Below are positions 1 to 10,550 of a stretch of DNA of 64,000 nt, piece after piece; within the stretch, counting starts at the first letter, position 1, and every line of letters begins with the position of its first letter. Position numbers and translations under genes: made by a program. A model generated the notes under the pieces. It did not search any database and had not been told where the DNA came from. It worked only from the letters and a program-made list of their open reading frames with translations. This DNA comes from Xylaria sp. FL1777. Lineage: Eukaryota > Ascomycota > Sordariomycetes > Xylariales > Xylariaceae. The stretch covers positions 620,001-684,000 of the forward strand of contig MU400508.1 in assembly GCA_022578965.1 (NCBI GenBank), given 5' to 3'.

Positions 1-905
1 CTTCTTCCTACCGCCTTATCTGTAGGAATCAATAGGGAGTATCGGCTTATATAAATGCAGTTTGTTAAATAAAATATGGTCATGTGTGAAAGATACACTA
101 TTTTACGTCTCTTTCTTTCTAATTTCTCGTCATGTTGGAGTCTTATGTGGACTCTTCACTGGGAGGTCAGCATCATACGCAGTATCCATGTGCATAAACA
201 GATCAACTCTAATTGGCTCCTTGAGGCGACAGCTTAAGAAGAACGGATTAGTCATGTTAAACTATGAATCTCACATGTCAAAGGGCCATGCAGAAGGAGC
301 CCTAATCATGCTGGTTGAAGTTGCTCTAGCTGCATTAGCGTCTTAGAAGAGCTGTTAGGCTACTCTTATATATGTGGTGTAAATGGCGCGAATGGCTGTA
401 ATTCACAGACCTAACCTCTTCCCTGTACAGCAGGACTCCCATGTGATGAACATGCATCAGTAATTGCTTTTGTGTATGTAGTGAACAACCCCACAATGAT
501 GTGTATAGGTACCCTAGAAGGTGTGACAGCAACTCGTCTATTAGTACCTGAGGTTGGACTGATGTCACGTCGCAATAGCAACCTACCTACATGCGTTCGG
601 AACCGAACAAAAGCAACTCTCCTTCGCTGACCCTACACACCATTACTTATAAAACCGGTGACGGCCACCACGGTAGCTGCTCACTATCTAGGCAACTGCT
701 CCAATCGTTGGACAAGGAAGTTTTGATGAGTCTGCTGAGAAGCACTGAAACCGGTCAGGCGTGTAGATGACACCATTGTTGATTAAATTATGCCGGAACG
801 GATTGGTACAGTCAGGGAAAGCTATCCTAAGATGATGAGAAGAGACTCGCAATACTCCGTATTATATTTTCTCGGTGATCTGAGTAGGATACCGTAGTAT
901 TCGAG
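1..905. other. No gene supported at left edge
   Basis: Short open frames occur on both strands but none shows a recognisable domain, a sensible start plus splice sites, or protein-like composition. The last part should contain the promoter of the P450 gene that begins at 906. Confidence 0.5.
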
Positions 906-2821
906 ATGGAAATCACACAAATGTCAATTCTATGGATATTGGCCGTCTTAGCTATGCTGGCATTACTCGGAAACTTTGTTACAAAATCTCTCAAACAGCT
1001 TGAAGGGTTCGCAGTTCCCATGGTTGGAGCAGACACACAGGATGTCGACACTCTCAAATGGCGTTATGTGCATCATGCAGACGCTCTACTTCGTGAGGGC
1101 TATGAAAAGGCAAGCTATAATTATGTGGCGGCCCCTGAGCTCTTTCAAGCGCCTAACCTCCGCCGAAGTTCAAGGACGGCATTTTCCAGCTTGCAACACC
1201 AGATGGTCCGCGAGTTTTCCTTCCAAGGAAGTTCGCCCATGAGTTGAAACTTTTCAATCGACATGAAGCGAGTGGGATGAAGGCCCTAGCCGATGTTAGT
1301 CATCGCCTAACCCCCCTATTAATGCCCCCCCAGCTGAGAGAACAGCGTCATATTGGCCAATATACAACAATTGATCACGAGAGTGATATCATGTTGAGTG
1401 CGATCAAGATCGATCTAAATCGTAACCTGGGCAATTTCGTTGAAGACGTTGAGCATGAAATTGCGCACTGCTTTACGACTCAATTCCCGTCTTGTGATGG
1501 TCAGTAAAAAATTGTAATTCATGCCCCTAGAGCTCAAAAAGTGACCAAGATGCCAGAATGGACACCGATAGATCTCCATGAAAAGCTTCTTCGTGTTGTG
1601 GCACAAGCTTCGGCTCGCATCTTTGTTGGCTATCCTATGTGCCGTAACGAGGAATGGCTAGAGTGTAGCAGCAAGTTCGCTCTGGATGTCATGATTGGAG
1701 CGGAGAAACTTAAACAGTGGCACCCATGGCTACGACCACTAGCTCAATATTTCGTGCCAGAGATGACACGTATTCGCGGCGATCACCAGCGTGCTTTTGA
1801 ACTCCGTAAGTGATGCTCAGAGCCGTCTTTCTTTTCTTACTTCTTCCTTTTTTGTGTGTGAGAGAGAACGGGGAGGTTATTAAGAGTTCCCTTTCCGGTG
1901 AGACTCGTGTATGAGGAGTCTCGTATGTGCCTAAAAGACTACATTTCAACTAGCAATTGCTAACTCTGAATGCTGCAGTGCTGCCAGAGTTAGAAAACCG
2001 TTCTAGGGAGTCGACTAAGAAAGAATCAAAACCCCGTGATGACATGATAGAATGGATGCAACGACGAGCCAAAGGCTTTGGGGACAAGTCATTCAATAGC
2101 AAGGAGCTAGCGAACCTGCAAATGCTGACGGCCACTGCTGCAATCTACACTACTAGATTAGCTATCATTCATGCGCTCTACGATCTAGCAGCAAGGCCCG
2201 AGTACGTAGAACCTCTGAGGAAAGAAATACTCGAAGTTACAAGAAACAATGATGGGGTCCTTCGAAAGCAACATCTAACGCAGATGAGAAAGTTAGATAG
2301 CTTCATGAAAGAGTCACAAAGACACAACCCTCCCTCAATTGGTAAGAACAGACCCCGAGTCTTTATTCACGCAATATATTTTCCTAAGATTAATCTTCAT
2401 TCCAGCAACGTTCCAGCGTAAAGCTATGATTCCTATCAAACTCTCGAACGGCTTCCACATCCCTGCCGGTACAATCGTCCAATGCAACACGAATATGCTA
2501 GATGAAGCCCCCGCGGAATGGGGAGATCCGCATGCTTTCGATGGGTTCCGTTTCTATAAATTACGCAGCAAGTCCGAAGATACAAACAAGTTTCAGTTCG
2601 CTAGCACATCATACGACAGTATGCAGTTCGGTTTTGGCAATGACGCCTGTCCGGGCCGCTTCTTTGCCAGTAACCAGATCAAGATCGTCTTGGCCTATAT
2701 TCTCTCACACTACGACTTCAAGTTTGAGGATAGAGTTGTTGGACGCCCCAGAAACATCATGTTTGAGGTTAATGTCCTTGCTGACCCGACGGTCAAAGTT
2801 TTATTCAAGAAGATGCGGTGA
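906..2821 (+). CDS. Cytochrome P450 monooxygenase, five exons
   Basis: The exons are 906-1109, 1169-1499, 1557-1805, 1979-2341 and 2406-2821, together 1563 nt or 520 aa, closing exactly in frame. The N-terminus carries one hydrophobic helix (about residues 7-22), so the enzyme should sit in the ER membrane facing the cytosol. Helix I reads AAIYTT, the helix-K ExxR is E373-R376, and the haem loop FGFGNDACPGRFFA places the thiolate ligand at Cys464. The FNRHEASGMKAL and VVAQASARIFVG stretches resemble the ascomycete P450s of gibberellin/ent-kaurenoid type (CYP68/CYP503-like); this is from memory and the substrate is unknown. Intron 1 (1110-1168) begins with GC rather than GT and joins GYEK to FKDGIF; the other introns are GT-AG. 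The gene looks intact, although the next gene downstream, a plausible tailoring partner, is broken. Confidence 0.93.
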
Positions 2822-3159
2822 AATGAGTCGAATCGATGTTGTAGGTATTGGATACATCACTTTTCAAAGCAAGCCACGTAGCTTCTTATCGATGTGGGAG
2901 AAGTACACTTAGGCGAAATATGGGATAGTGTTCCGGAATGTATCGTTTATTATGCGTAAGCTGTGGTAGACCTAATTTGCTAATGTTCAGCCTCTGTAAA
3001 GACATCGTAACATCTCGCTATATAAGAGTGAAAAGTATTAACAGCCTCTTTGCAGATGAATGTCATATTTGGTATTAAGCGCATTTGCGCTTGAGTCGCA
3101 TAAATGCAATACACCTAAATTAGTTCAGCTTTAATCTCCCCTTTAGCTCCATTTAAAAT
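2822..3159. other. Intergenic spacer between P450 and reductase pseudogene
   Basis: AT-rich spacer without a supported gene. It should hold the P450 3' end and the former promoter of the reductase. Confidence 0.5.
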
Positions 3160-4440
3160 ATGCCCAATGACGATTCTCGATGCGGCACGGGCCGATGGGA
3201 CAAGCAGGATTCTGACTGCATATGATAAGGCATCACCGGGATGGCCATCGTGAACGCCCTTGCAAATTCCCCAGATTATTCCGAGGTCTATACATTGTCC
3301 CGGTCACAACAGTCCGAGCCTCATTCGAAGGTGTTGCAGCAGTCGGCGGGGGAGATAGCGAAATCTTTGTTACATATTCTGCCTGTAACTCATATCTTCT
3401 GGTGTGTCTACTTGGCGGATCTTGACGAGGGCGAGGCGGCGCGCATCAATGGCGCGATTCTGTCAAACTTCCTGACAGCACTGAAAAACGCGGGTCAGAT
3501 TGTGGACCTTCAGTGTTTCGTACTGACTTACGGGTTGAAGCAATAAGGCGTACACCAGGGACAGCCCAAGAACCCCATGACAGAAGATGACCCTGGGTTC
3601 CTCTTCTGGCTCGAGCAAGAGGATTGCCCTCCCAACTTCTACTACACACAGCAGCGCATCTTGGAAAAGGCCGCCGACGATGCTGGCAATAGCTGGAGTT
3701 GGACAGTGACCTATGCTCAAGACGTGATCGGGTTCGCGCGGGCCAACTTCATAAATCCCATGTTATCGCTGGGCTTATACTGCGCCGTTAGCAAGGAGAT
3801 CGAATACTCAAGACCCGTGTTCCCCGGGAATAAAAATAATTATCTGGCTTTCAACGACTGGACATCTGCGCGACACCATGTCGAATTCTGCCTCTGGGCA
3901 GGCAAGACGCAGAATGCTAACGATCAGCGCTTCAATGTCGTCAATGGAGATGTTCAGAGTTGGCAGGATCTGTGGCTGCGCCTCGCAAAGTCCTACGGCT
4001 GCACCATTCCGGACAAGATGTTCCCGTCATCTGATGGTGAGCGAAATGCGTACCCGGGTTACGAGGGCAGCGATGTGAAGCTCCATAAGCGACCACCAGT
4101 AGCCGAAGTTGAGACTCAACTAGGTCTAAGGGGCGAGTTCAAGCAAGACGTCCTATACAATCAGATTGATTTGACGAAATGGGCTCGGCGCCCCGAGGTA
4201 GTGAAGGCTTGGGAGAGCCTTCGCGACAGGTACGGTCTCGATCAAGGAGCCTGGGACAATGCGACGTAGGCTTTCTTGAATTTCTTGCTTGGGCGTCAGT
4301 ACGGCTGTGTGGCGAGCATGAGCAAGGAGAGAAAGATGGGGTTTACCAAGTACGCGGATACATGGGTCGACTTTCAGCACACGCTAAAGGGGCTCGAAGC
4401 TGCCAAGATGTTACCTCCTAGTATAGTTCCGCGTATTTGA
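3160..4440 (+). pseudogene. Broken PRISE-type SDR reductase (progesterone 5-beta-reductase/iridoid synthase-like)
   Basis: One frame carries a recognisable PRISE-like short-chain reductase: GITGMAIVNALA near the N-terminus (remnant of the TGxxGxxG nucleotide loop), NFYYTQQ, the helix WTVTYAQDVIGFARANF and NVVNGDVQSWQDLW, which are typical of the family. Three lesions are visible. Around 3229-3231 one base seems missing before GGC ATC, breaking the nucleotide loop. At 3544-3546 an in-frame TAA replaces the Tyr expected in the TGLKQYG-type motif. At 4267-4269 a TAG replaces the Trp expected in ATWGFL, with normal coding continuing to the TGA at 4438-4440. The stretch between lesions is otherwise well conserved, so inactivation looks recent. 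Such enzymes are NADPH-dependent reductases often found in metabolite clusters; a link with the P450 is inference. Confidence 0.85.
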
Positions 4441-6197
4441 AGGACAGCCATTGGTAACAGCGTGACAGCTTGGGTTACATCATTATATCTAAGCATTACT
4501 GTTTGTGGGTAACCTTACCCAACGACAATGGTGATAACGTGCATGGCAGAGAGGCTGGCCCAATGAGGACATTGTAACTATATAGTATAGTAGCAGATGC
4601 TTATTACTATCTGTACAGTGGTTTACGCTCCCATCTAGGTGGCGTTACGGTTATACCCGCATCAGCTTCCGCATTGTTGGAGCTCAGTCACTTCTCAGCG
4701 ATCCTAGCTCACTTCATGATCATGATCAACTATCCCGGCATTCCGATTTTAACAGGGGGTTAGCAAGGGTTAAACGAGATGATACGAGATTAGCTGACCA
4801 TTATCCCTGCATGATCAGTGTACACACTGAATTTAGTATAAAAAGTCGAATTTTGGAAGATATATGGGACACGACAATTGCTGGAGAGACTTGAAAGGTT
4901 AGGTTGGGCTTCTAAGGTGCCTAAGGTAAGCTATACATGTTTATTAGTAAACGAGGCTTTCAGGAGGTAGTTCTTATAACTCTTCTTAGTATAGTATGTA
5001 GCCACCGGTATCTTCCGTGTAATTCTTGGTGTGTATATACAAGGTAATTGTCATAATCCTGGACCGGAATGCCGGTATAGATGTAGGATTCGGTAATTGA
5101 TTGGATTATGTAAACAACGCTTCGATATCACTCCCCGCCTTTATGCATAGTCGGCGCCATTGCATTGTAGCCTGGAGCACCTTGGCCAGGCTTGGCTTAG
5201 GGTATTCCTAGCACGATGTGCCGTGTAATCCCATCGAGGGAAAGACGATGTTTATAGGCCCATTGCCAAAAAGGCGTTGCCGGGAGGCGCCGGGAGGGCA
5301 CTGAATGCCTGCCACGGCTGCAAAACGGCGGGGGTGGTGGAAAGTTCAGCTTCTCAGCTATCTGCAACGGGACGACGTTATCAGAATCTACGCATGTACG
5401 GTAGTTGTGTATACGGCAGTATTAATACAGTCAGCATGTAGCGCACGCGGAATTGAAATTATGGTAAATTCTCGCACTAGGGTCAGTGCGCTTGGTATGA
5501 TCGGCCCGCGATGCTCTCAATCTCAACTGTCTGCTCCGACAACAGTCATCAATAGGCTTTTAGTGTCTCTTGTTGACCCTCTCACTGTGTACATGATGAT
5601 GTGCAACCCTTTTTGATTAGAACGTAGTATTTATCAATGCGTAGTATTCTGTAATGCGGAGGGAACATGGAATGGTCGTTGATTACCTACCTAGGTAGGT
5701 AGGTGCGCAGCTATTATAATAAGTCATCTTAGTGTAGCACCGGTTTTCAAGTAATTCAAATAATTCGACGAGCCAATCATGAACAACACTCCGACCTATT
5801 TGAGATGGCAACATGTGGGTAGACTTCGCTGTCAGTGATGTCTACACGAGGAATTGTTACTAAGCTATGTCGGGCTACAGAGTAGCCTATGCAACGGACT
5901 ATACGACAGACTACAGTCTCACTGCCTGGCAAAATAATCTACCGGTATTTGACATCACAGCAGTATAGTATAGTATAGATTCGACATGGATCTGCAGGGA
6001 ATCATGATCAGGACTGAGAGTTGTCTTCATAAGGGGAAATGGACGAATATATGAAGGCCATGAGCGTCCCGTTCAGCATCACGCTTCTGATTGACCGCTT
6101 ACCCCTTTCCACCCTCACCTCTTCTTAGCAAGGCCATTTTATTTGCTCTGCTAGTCTTTATCTATAATCTTTAATTGTTCCAATTCGTCGTGTCACG
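4441..6197. other. Intergenic, no gene seen
   Basis: AT-rich spacer. A 103-codon frame at 5305-5616 has no recognisable domain and is not called. The stretch holds one copy of the TACCTAGGTA palindrome and the promoter of the HD-domain gene, which starts after a pyrimidine-rich leader. Confidence 0.5.
5688..5697. repeat. TACCTAGGTA palindrome, first of seven intergenic copies
   Basis: The same 10-bp perfect palindrome recurs at 11492, 24500, 34475, 52056, 52637 and 56479 (first base of each), all outside genes. One shorter ACCTAGGT lies in the coding region at 38123. Many other spacers hold near matches ending in TAGGTAGG. Confidence 0.85.
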
Positions 6198-7051
6198 ATG
6201 AAGTTCTCCACTATCGTCTCTGCCCTGGCCGTTACAGGCGCGGCTGTTGCTGCTCCTAACTTCAAGGGCAAAAAGTTGCCAACGACTAAGATCGCCAACA
6301 TCGAAGTCGTAGATACCCAACTAGTTCGCGACGCCATAAAGGTAGTTGAGGCGTTCATTCCTCTTCAGCCTTACCTTTACAACCACGTGATGCGATCATG
6401 GCTCTTCGGTGCTGCGGCATTCAACAACAACGCTACTCTTAAGGCAGAGATCGACCTCGAAGCTCATGCCATTGGCACTCTGTTGCACGATTTAGGGTGG
6501 GATAGTATGTGCCTCCATCCCAGCAGGGATATAACTCTTGACCATCACAATTGCTAACACTACGTTCACCCACAGTGCGTCCTGACTCCCCCTGGGTCAC
6601 CAAAGAGCACCGCTTCGAAGTTGACGGTGGTGCCGGTGCCATAAAGTTTATACAACAACACCCTTGCGCTAAGAAAGAGTGGGATGAGCTACGTCTCATG
6701 TGGGTGTACGACGCCATCAGTCTACAAGCCATCTCAGATATCCCCGACTTCAAGAGCATCCAGACCCAGTGGATGATCAAGAGTGTGGGCTTCGAGTTCC
6801 CCGGCCCTCGATCTCCCCTAATCAAGGATGAGGACTACGATAGCATCCTCGCCAAGTACCCCAATGACTATCTCTTCAGGGGCACCAACGAGACCTTCAC
6901 CTGGATCGCTGCTAGCAAGCCCGATGCCGTTTACAACACGTTTATTCAGGACTTCGGTACCGCTTTCGTCCCCGGGTTCAACGCGACTGGACACCGATTA
7001 TTTGACGTCATCCAGGGTGGTTTACAGGCCGAAGTGGCCGCCAACCCTTGA
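6198..7051 (+). CDS. Secreted HD-domain protein, cyanamide hydratase-like
   Basis: Two exons (6198-6504 and 6576-7051) give 260 aa; the 71-bp intron has a GTATGT donor and a CTAAC branch site. Residues 1-20 form a clear signal peptide ending in an Ala-rich cleavage region, so the product is probably exported. The body matches HD-type hydrolases of the fungal cyanamide hydratase/urea hydrolase group: PYLYNHVMRSWLFGAA provides the first His, and TLLHDLGWD contains the HD pair at H97-D98. The later motif usually read as DAIALH is DAISLQ here, so a conserved His is Gln153. The family uses a divalent metal to hydrate or hydrolyse small nitrogen compounds; the real substrate of secreted members is unknown. 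The gene stands alone on this strand between long spacers. Confidence 0.85.
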
Positions 7052-8529
7052 AGCAAAGGTCTATACATAAAATAAAAGTCATGATTAGGAAAAAATAAGC
7101 TTCTTGGAAATATTATTATTAATTGATACCTCGAGTCATTATATATTTTGATAGACACTTAAGAAGTTTCTCTCATTCACCAAATGAATGGTGTTAGGAC
7201 TACCAACGTCTTAGATGTAATTATAGTCTTGAAAACATGAGCAACCATTAGTCCCGAGAGGTTTGTTTAACGTGTGATACCTGCAAATCCTTTGAATTTA
7301 TTCCGTAGCGACCAATAATTTAGGTCCGTCAAATAATTTAAAAAGGACAACCGACATTCGAACCTAGCCACCCGTAAAGACATAAGCAAACCTCCCCCCT
7401 TTCCACACATCGGGAGCAAGGATGGCTAGGTTAGTCGTATGGCTTCCTTGTATACCCGCGCTATAACTATTACGCAGTGTGCTCTTAGAGTTTATTAAGA
7501 AAAATGAAGGCGATATGATAAAGAAATGTTTATCTCACTAACAACATTGAAGCAACCACGACGCCCTCTCGCTAATCGCTAATAGCGGTTACATTATATT
7601 ACTTGATATCGTTGAGGATTTATTTTCGTAATTAAGAAATTATTTGCAATTAAACACTAAACGTGTAGCAACAAAGGGTAATGACGAAAATAAGTCAGCA
7701 ACAACACTTTTTGTCTTGAGCATTGGTATACAGTATGCATGAAAATATGTATGGCGTCCATAGAGGGACTGAGAGCTCAAGATATATATACATAAGATGA
7801 GGTCAGTTCAAAGCCTTTTCAAGCCTATTACATTAGAACTGGTTAACACTTCTAGCGTTACGAATTAAAAAACGCTGCCCAGGGTGTCCACGTGTCTATA
7901 TTACCCGGCTGATAGAACCATTTTTCCGGACCGAGAACATAGTACGGTATAAAGGCATCAAATCTTGCTCACTTCGTACCGTTTCGATTACTTGGGGAAT
8001 AGGCACTAAGTAGGATCAGAAGTAAACACTTCCGGGCTCATGCTGCAAGAAGCATCGCGGAGGTACATTAATTAGCTACGAAGTAATATAGCCTCATATA
8101 TAGAGAAGGATGTCAACATTCATACTTCGGCATATGAGCATCAAAAGCAGGCGTTCCTTAAGTAGTGAACTTGATAGGTACTGTTCGGTATACATAGTAG
8201 GTCGTTCTGCAGGTGTACCAGTTTCTTGCTACCCTGCCCGGTAATCTACTGCAGCTTGCATACATGTGCCCTGCATATGCATGCATCACGATACCAGAGT
8301 CCATTTTTTACGGTCTACGGCAAAACGAAGTTATGAAACAGCGTTAATATGAGCAAGTTTTCCCCTGTTGGCCTCCAGGAACGCTATTAATAGCAATATT
8401 CTATGTCTATGGTCAACTCTAGATAGTGACAAACGTCGTTGAGTGGTAATTGTATTGTTTATCATTTTATGAGCATCCTAGGAGCCTTCGCCTCTTCTAG
8501 TTCTTCTTGACTTTGGAAATTATCGTTCA
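7052..8529. other. AT-rich spacer, no intact gene
   Basis: No supported coding frame. Around 7360 the minus strand holds a GGTTCGAAT string like a tRNA B box, but no cloverleaf can be drawn around it. Confidence 0.45.
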
Positions 8530-9290
8530 AAATGCGGTCGCCTATTACTACGATTACTACCTCGTACTGACTGTCGCGGCTGCTGGTACTTTGTCTTCCC
8601 TCGACAGGGTGAAAGGGCTCAATTACCGTATCATTCGACGAGGGACACGATCAACGCCTTCTCTATTCTCATAGAGGGTCAAGTTCTAGAAATCTTAGTT
8701 CTTGCTATCCCTCTCCTTGTGGCACGTGAGCAGTACCATATAGACTCGTTAAGCAATACTGTAATGTTTACAGTATTGACTGTCATTTTTGGTATCCTCA
8801 CTAACACCGTTACTGACCCGTTCGCGGATTTCATGCTTATATGTGCTCGGAAAGTGAACTGGATCACTGACTAGGGAGAGACTGCGAAGATGCAGAGAGA
8901 GCAAGAAGATATCACGAATGCTGTGATTAGCACTGCTCTGGAGTCAATCCGCCTAGAGGTGAACGAAAAAAAGGGGGCTGAGTCTTTTTCGTATGTAGCA
9001 AGTATTGTATAGAATGTAGTTAAAAAATAAAGGGGCACATTATGTACGATCTGAGTCATTAGAGATTTTAGACTATACCGGTGATTATTTCAAGCGCATT
9101 TATACTTACACCGAGAATTATATGCACCGTCACATATAGAAAGATATTTTATTAACACACCAATATAATATTCCTAAAGTGAAGGAACACCGCTATAAGT
9201 ATTATTTTTTCATGAACCATTCATCCCTCTCTTACAATTTCGGGCGGTCAACACTAGAGCTGCATTTATGCACGTATTGTACAGGCAGGG
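8530..9290 (+). pseudogene. Decayed gene for an unrecognised membrane protein
   Basis: Protein-like coding runs through this stretch in shifting frames. One frame from about 8630 gives a hydrophobic run (LEILVLAIPLLVA) and a second one (TVMFTVLTVIFGILT) followed by ARKVNWITD, then a TAG at 8872, then an amphipathic run beginning MQREQEDITNAVISTALE that ends at 9010. A second frame from about 9050 reads GDYFKRIYTYTENYMHRH, then a TAG, then further sensible residues to about 9290. Alternating hydrophobic helices and charged segments suggest a two-helix or larger membrane protein. I do not recognise the family. Multiple stops and at least one frame change argue for decay; an intron-rich live gene is less likely. 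Confidence 0.45.
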
Positions 9291-9488
9291 ACACGTAGTC
9301 TTCGGTATGAATGTATGATAAAATTTCGTCCAACGACCAATCAGAAAATCCTCTAAAGTTTAGAGTCAGTCATCGTTATCTTTGAGTATGGCCTGTGAGA
9401 AAGTTTTGGGGTACAGAATTACATGAGCAGCACGAGCCGTCATAGTCTAGAAGAAGCTAAAAAGGAATAAATTGACTCTGAGGATTAC

Positions 9489-10550
9489 TCACAGTGCCTT
9501 CAAGTTACGCCCAGCCCCCAGGTAGTCGGTGTTGTTTATCATCGAGGACAAAAGAATAATTGATCGGATAAAGGGGGAATGCTTGCCAGCCTTGAGGCCC
9601 AGCTCATACCAAGGCACCAATACATAAGGCAAGTCCTCTGCTAAGTATCGGTGCTGCATGCTTGTTGGACACAGTTTCATCGTGCTGTGGAGTGTCGATC
9701 CCTTAGCAAACTCGTTCAATGATTCGTGATTCAACCCGTAATAAGTATTCATCTGCTTCAAGCAAGAAGTTACTCGAGCTCCGTACTCACGGGCAATAGC
9801 TACTCTTTCGTTGTCGATTGCTTGCATGATCTTAGTCACGGAGGGCGTCATGCCTTCCTGGTAAAAGTAAAAATCACCTTTCGTATGCTCTATCCAACCC
9901 GCGTTCATAACCGCCGTGATCGGATGGAGTACGCCGTTGAAGTTGTAAAAAGCGGTCTCAATGACATTGCTGCACCACTGAAGTGATCCCGGGAAGATGG
10001 TACCTATGTCTGCACGGAGATCCGTATCTATGTCGGTGGGTAGTGAGCCGATTGGCATCACAGTCTTGAAGCCGAAAACGTTGATGCCGCGCCATGAACC
10101 AGAGAGCTGTCGCTCACTTTGCTTCCCATCGACCACCCGGGACCCATAGGGAGAAGCGCTTGTCTCAAGGAGGTAACGGGCTCGGATTCGTTTGCTAGCT
10201 ACAAGCGTGAAGAAGTTGCCGCTAGCCGCGATGATGATATGGTTACTGACGTCGAACTTTTCGAGCTCTGACAAGATGTTGTCCTGGGCGTAGGATGGAA
10301 CAGCGATGATGACTACGTTCGAAAACCGGAGGGCCTCTCGCATGTCTGTGCTGACTGATGGGTAGAAGCGACCCTCCACTACACCAATCGATTCCAAGAA
10401 GCCACTCTTGCCGATAGCATCGACATTGGTGCTATGATCAGGGTGGGCATACAAGAGGACCCTGGTGCCACGGTTCTCGAGATCGGCAGCGAACGCACAG
10501 CCGCAGTTACCGGCGCCAACAATAGAGACTGCAGTAATCATCTGCTCCAA
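9489..10550 (-). CDS. Opine dehydrogenase-like NAD(P)-dependent enzyme
   Basis: One exon encodes 353 aa. The N-terminal Rossmann fold carries GxGxxG at G12-G14-G17 (IVGAGNCGCAFA), as in the glycerol-3-phosphate dehydrogenase-type NAD-binding domain. The C-terminal half matches the octopine/nopaline dehydrogenase domain, with GVLHPITAVMNAGWIE (catalytic His region) and FYFYQEGMTPSV. Family members reductively condense an amino acid with a 2-oxo acid; partners here cannot be read from sequence. Length fits the family (about 350-410). The stop codon overlaps a perfect GTGAGT donor (CTGTGAGT), and splicing there to an AG about 40 nt on would only replace the end with a few residues. It lies between a decayed gene and an AT-rich spacer, so its context gives no pathway. 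Confidence 0.85.
   Translation of the reverse strand: MEQMITAVSIVGAGNCGCAFAADLENRGTRVLLYAHPDHSTNVDAIGKSGFLESIGVVEGRFYPSVSTDMREALRFSNVVIIAVPSYAQDNILSELEKFDVSNHIIIAASGNFFTLVASKRIRARYLLETSASPYGSRVVDGKQSERQLSGSWRGINVFGFKTVMPIGSLPTDIDTDLRADIGTIFPGSLQWCSNVIETAFYNFNGVLHPITAVMNAGWIEHTKGDFYFYQEGMTPSVTKIMQAIDNERVAIAREYGARVTSCLKQMNTYYGLNHESLNEFAKGSTLHSTMKLCPTSMQHRYLAEDLPYVLVPWYELGLKAGKHSPFIRSIILLSSMINNTDYLGAGRNLKAL

Noticed and set aside
10..568. Open frames of 94 and 77 codons at the left edge
   Set aside because: No domain, no splice support, residue composition like random translation.
5305..5616. 103-codon plus-strand frame
   Set aside because: No recognisable motif and isolated in AT-rich DNA.
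7345..7375. GGTTCGAAT on the minus strand, like a tRNA B box
   Set aside because: No matching A box or cloverleaf stems at the expected distance.
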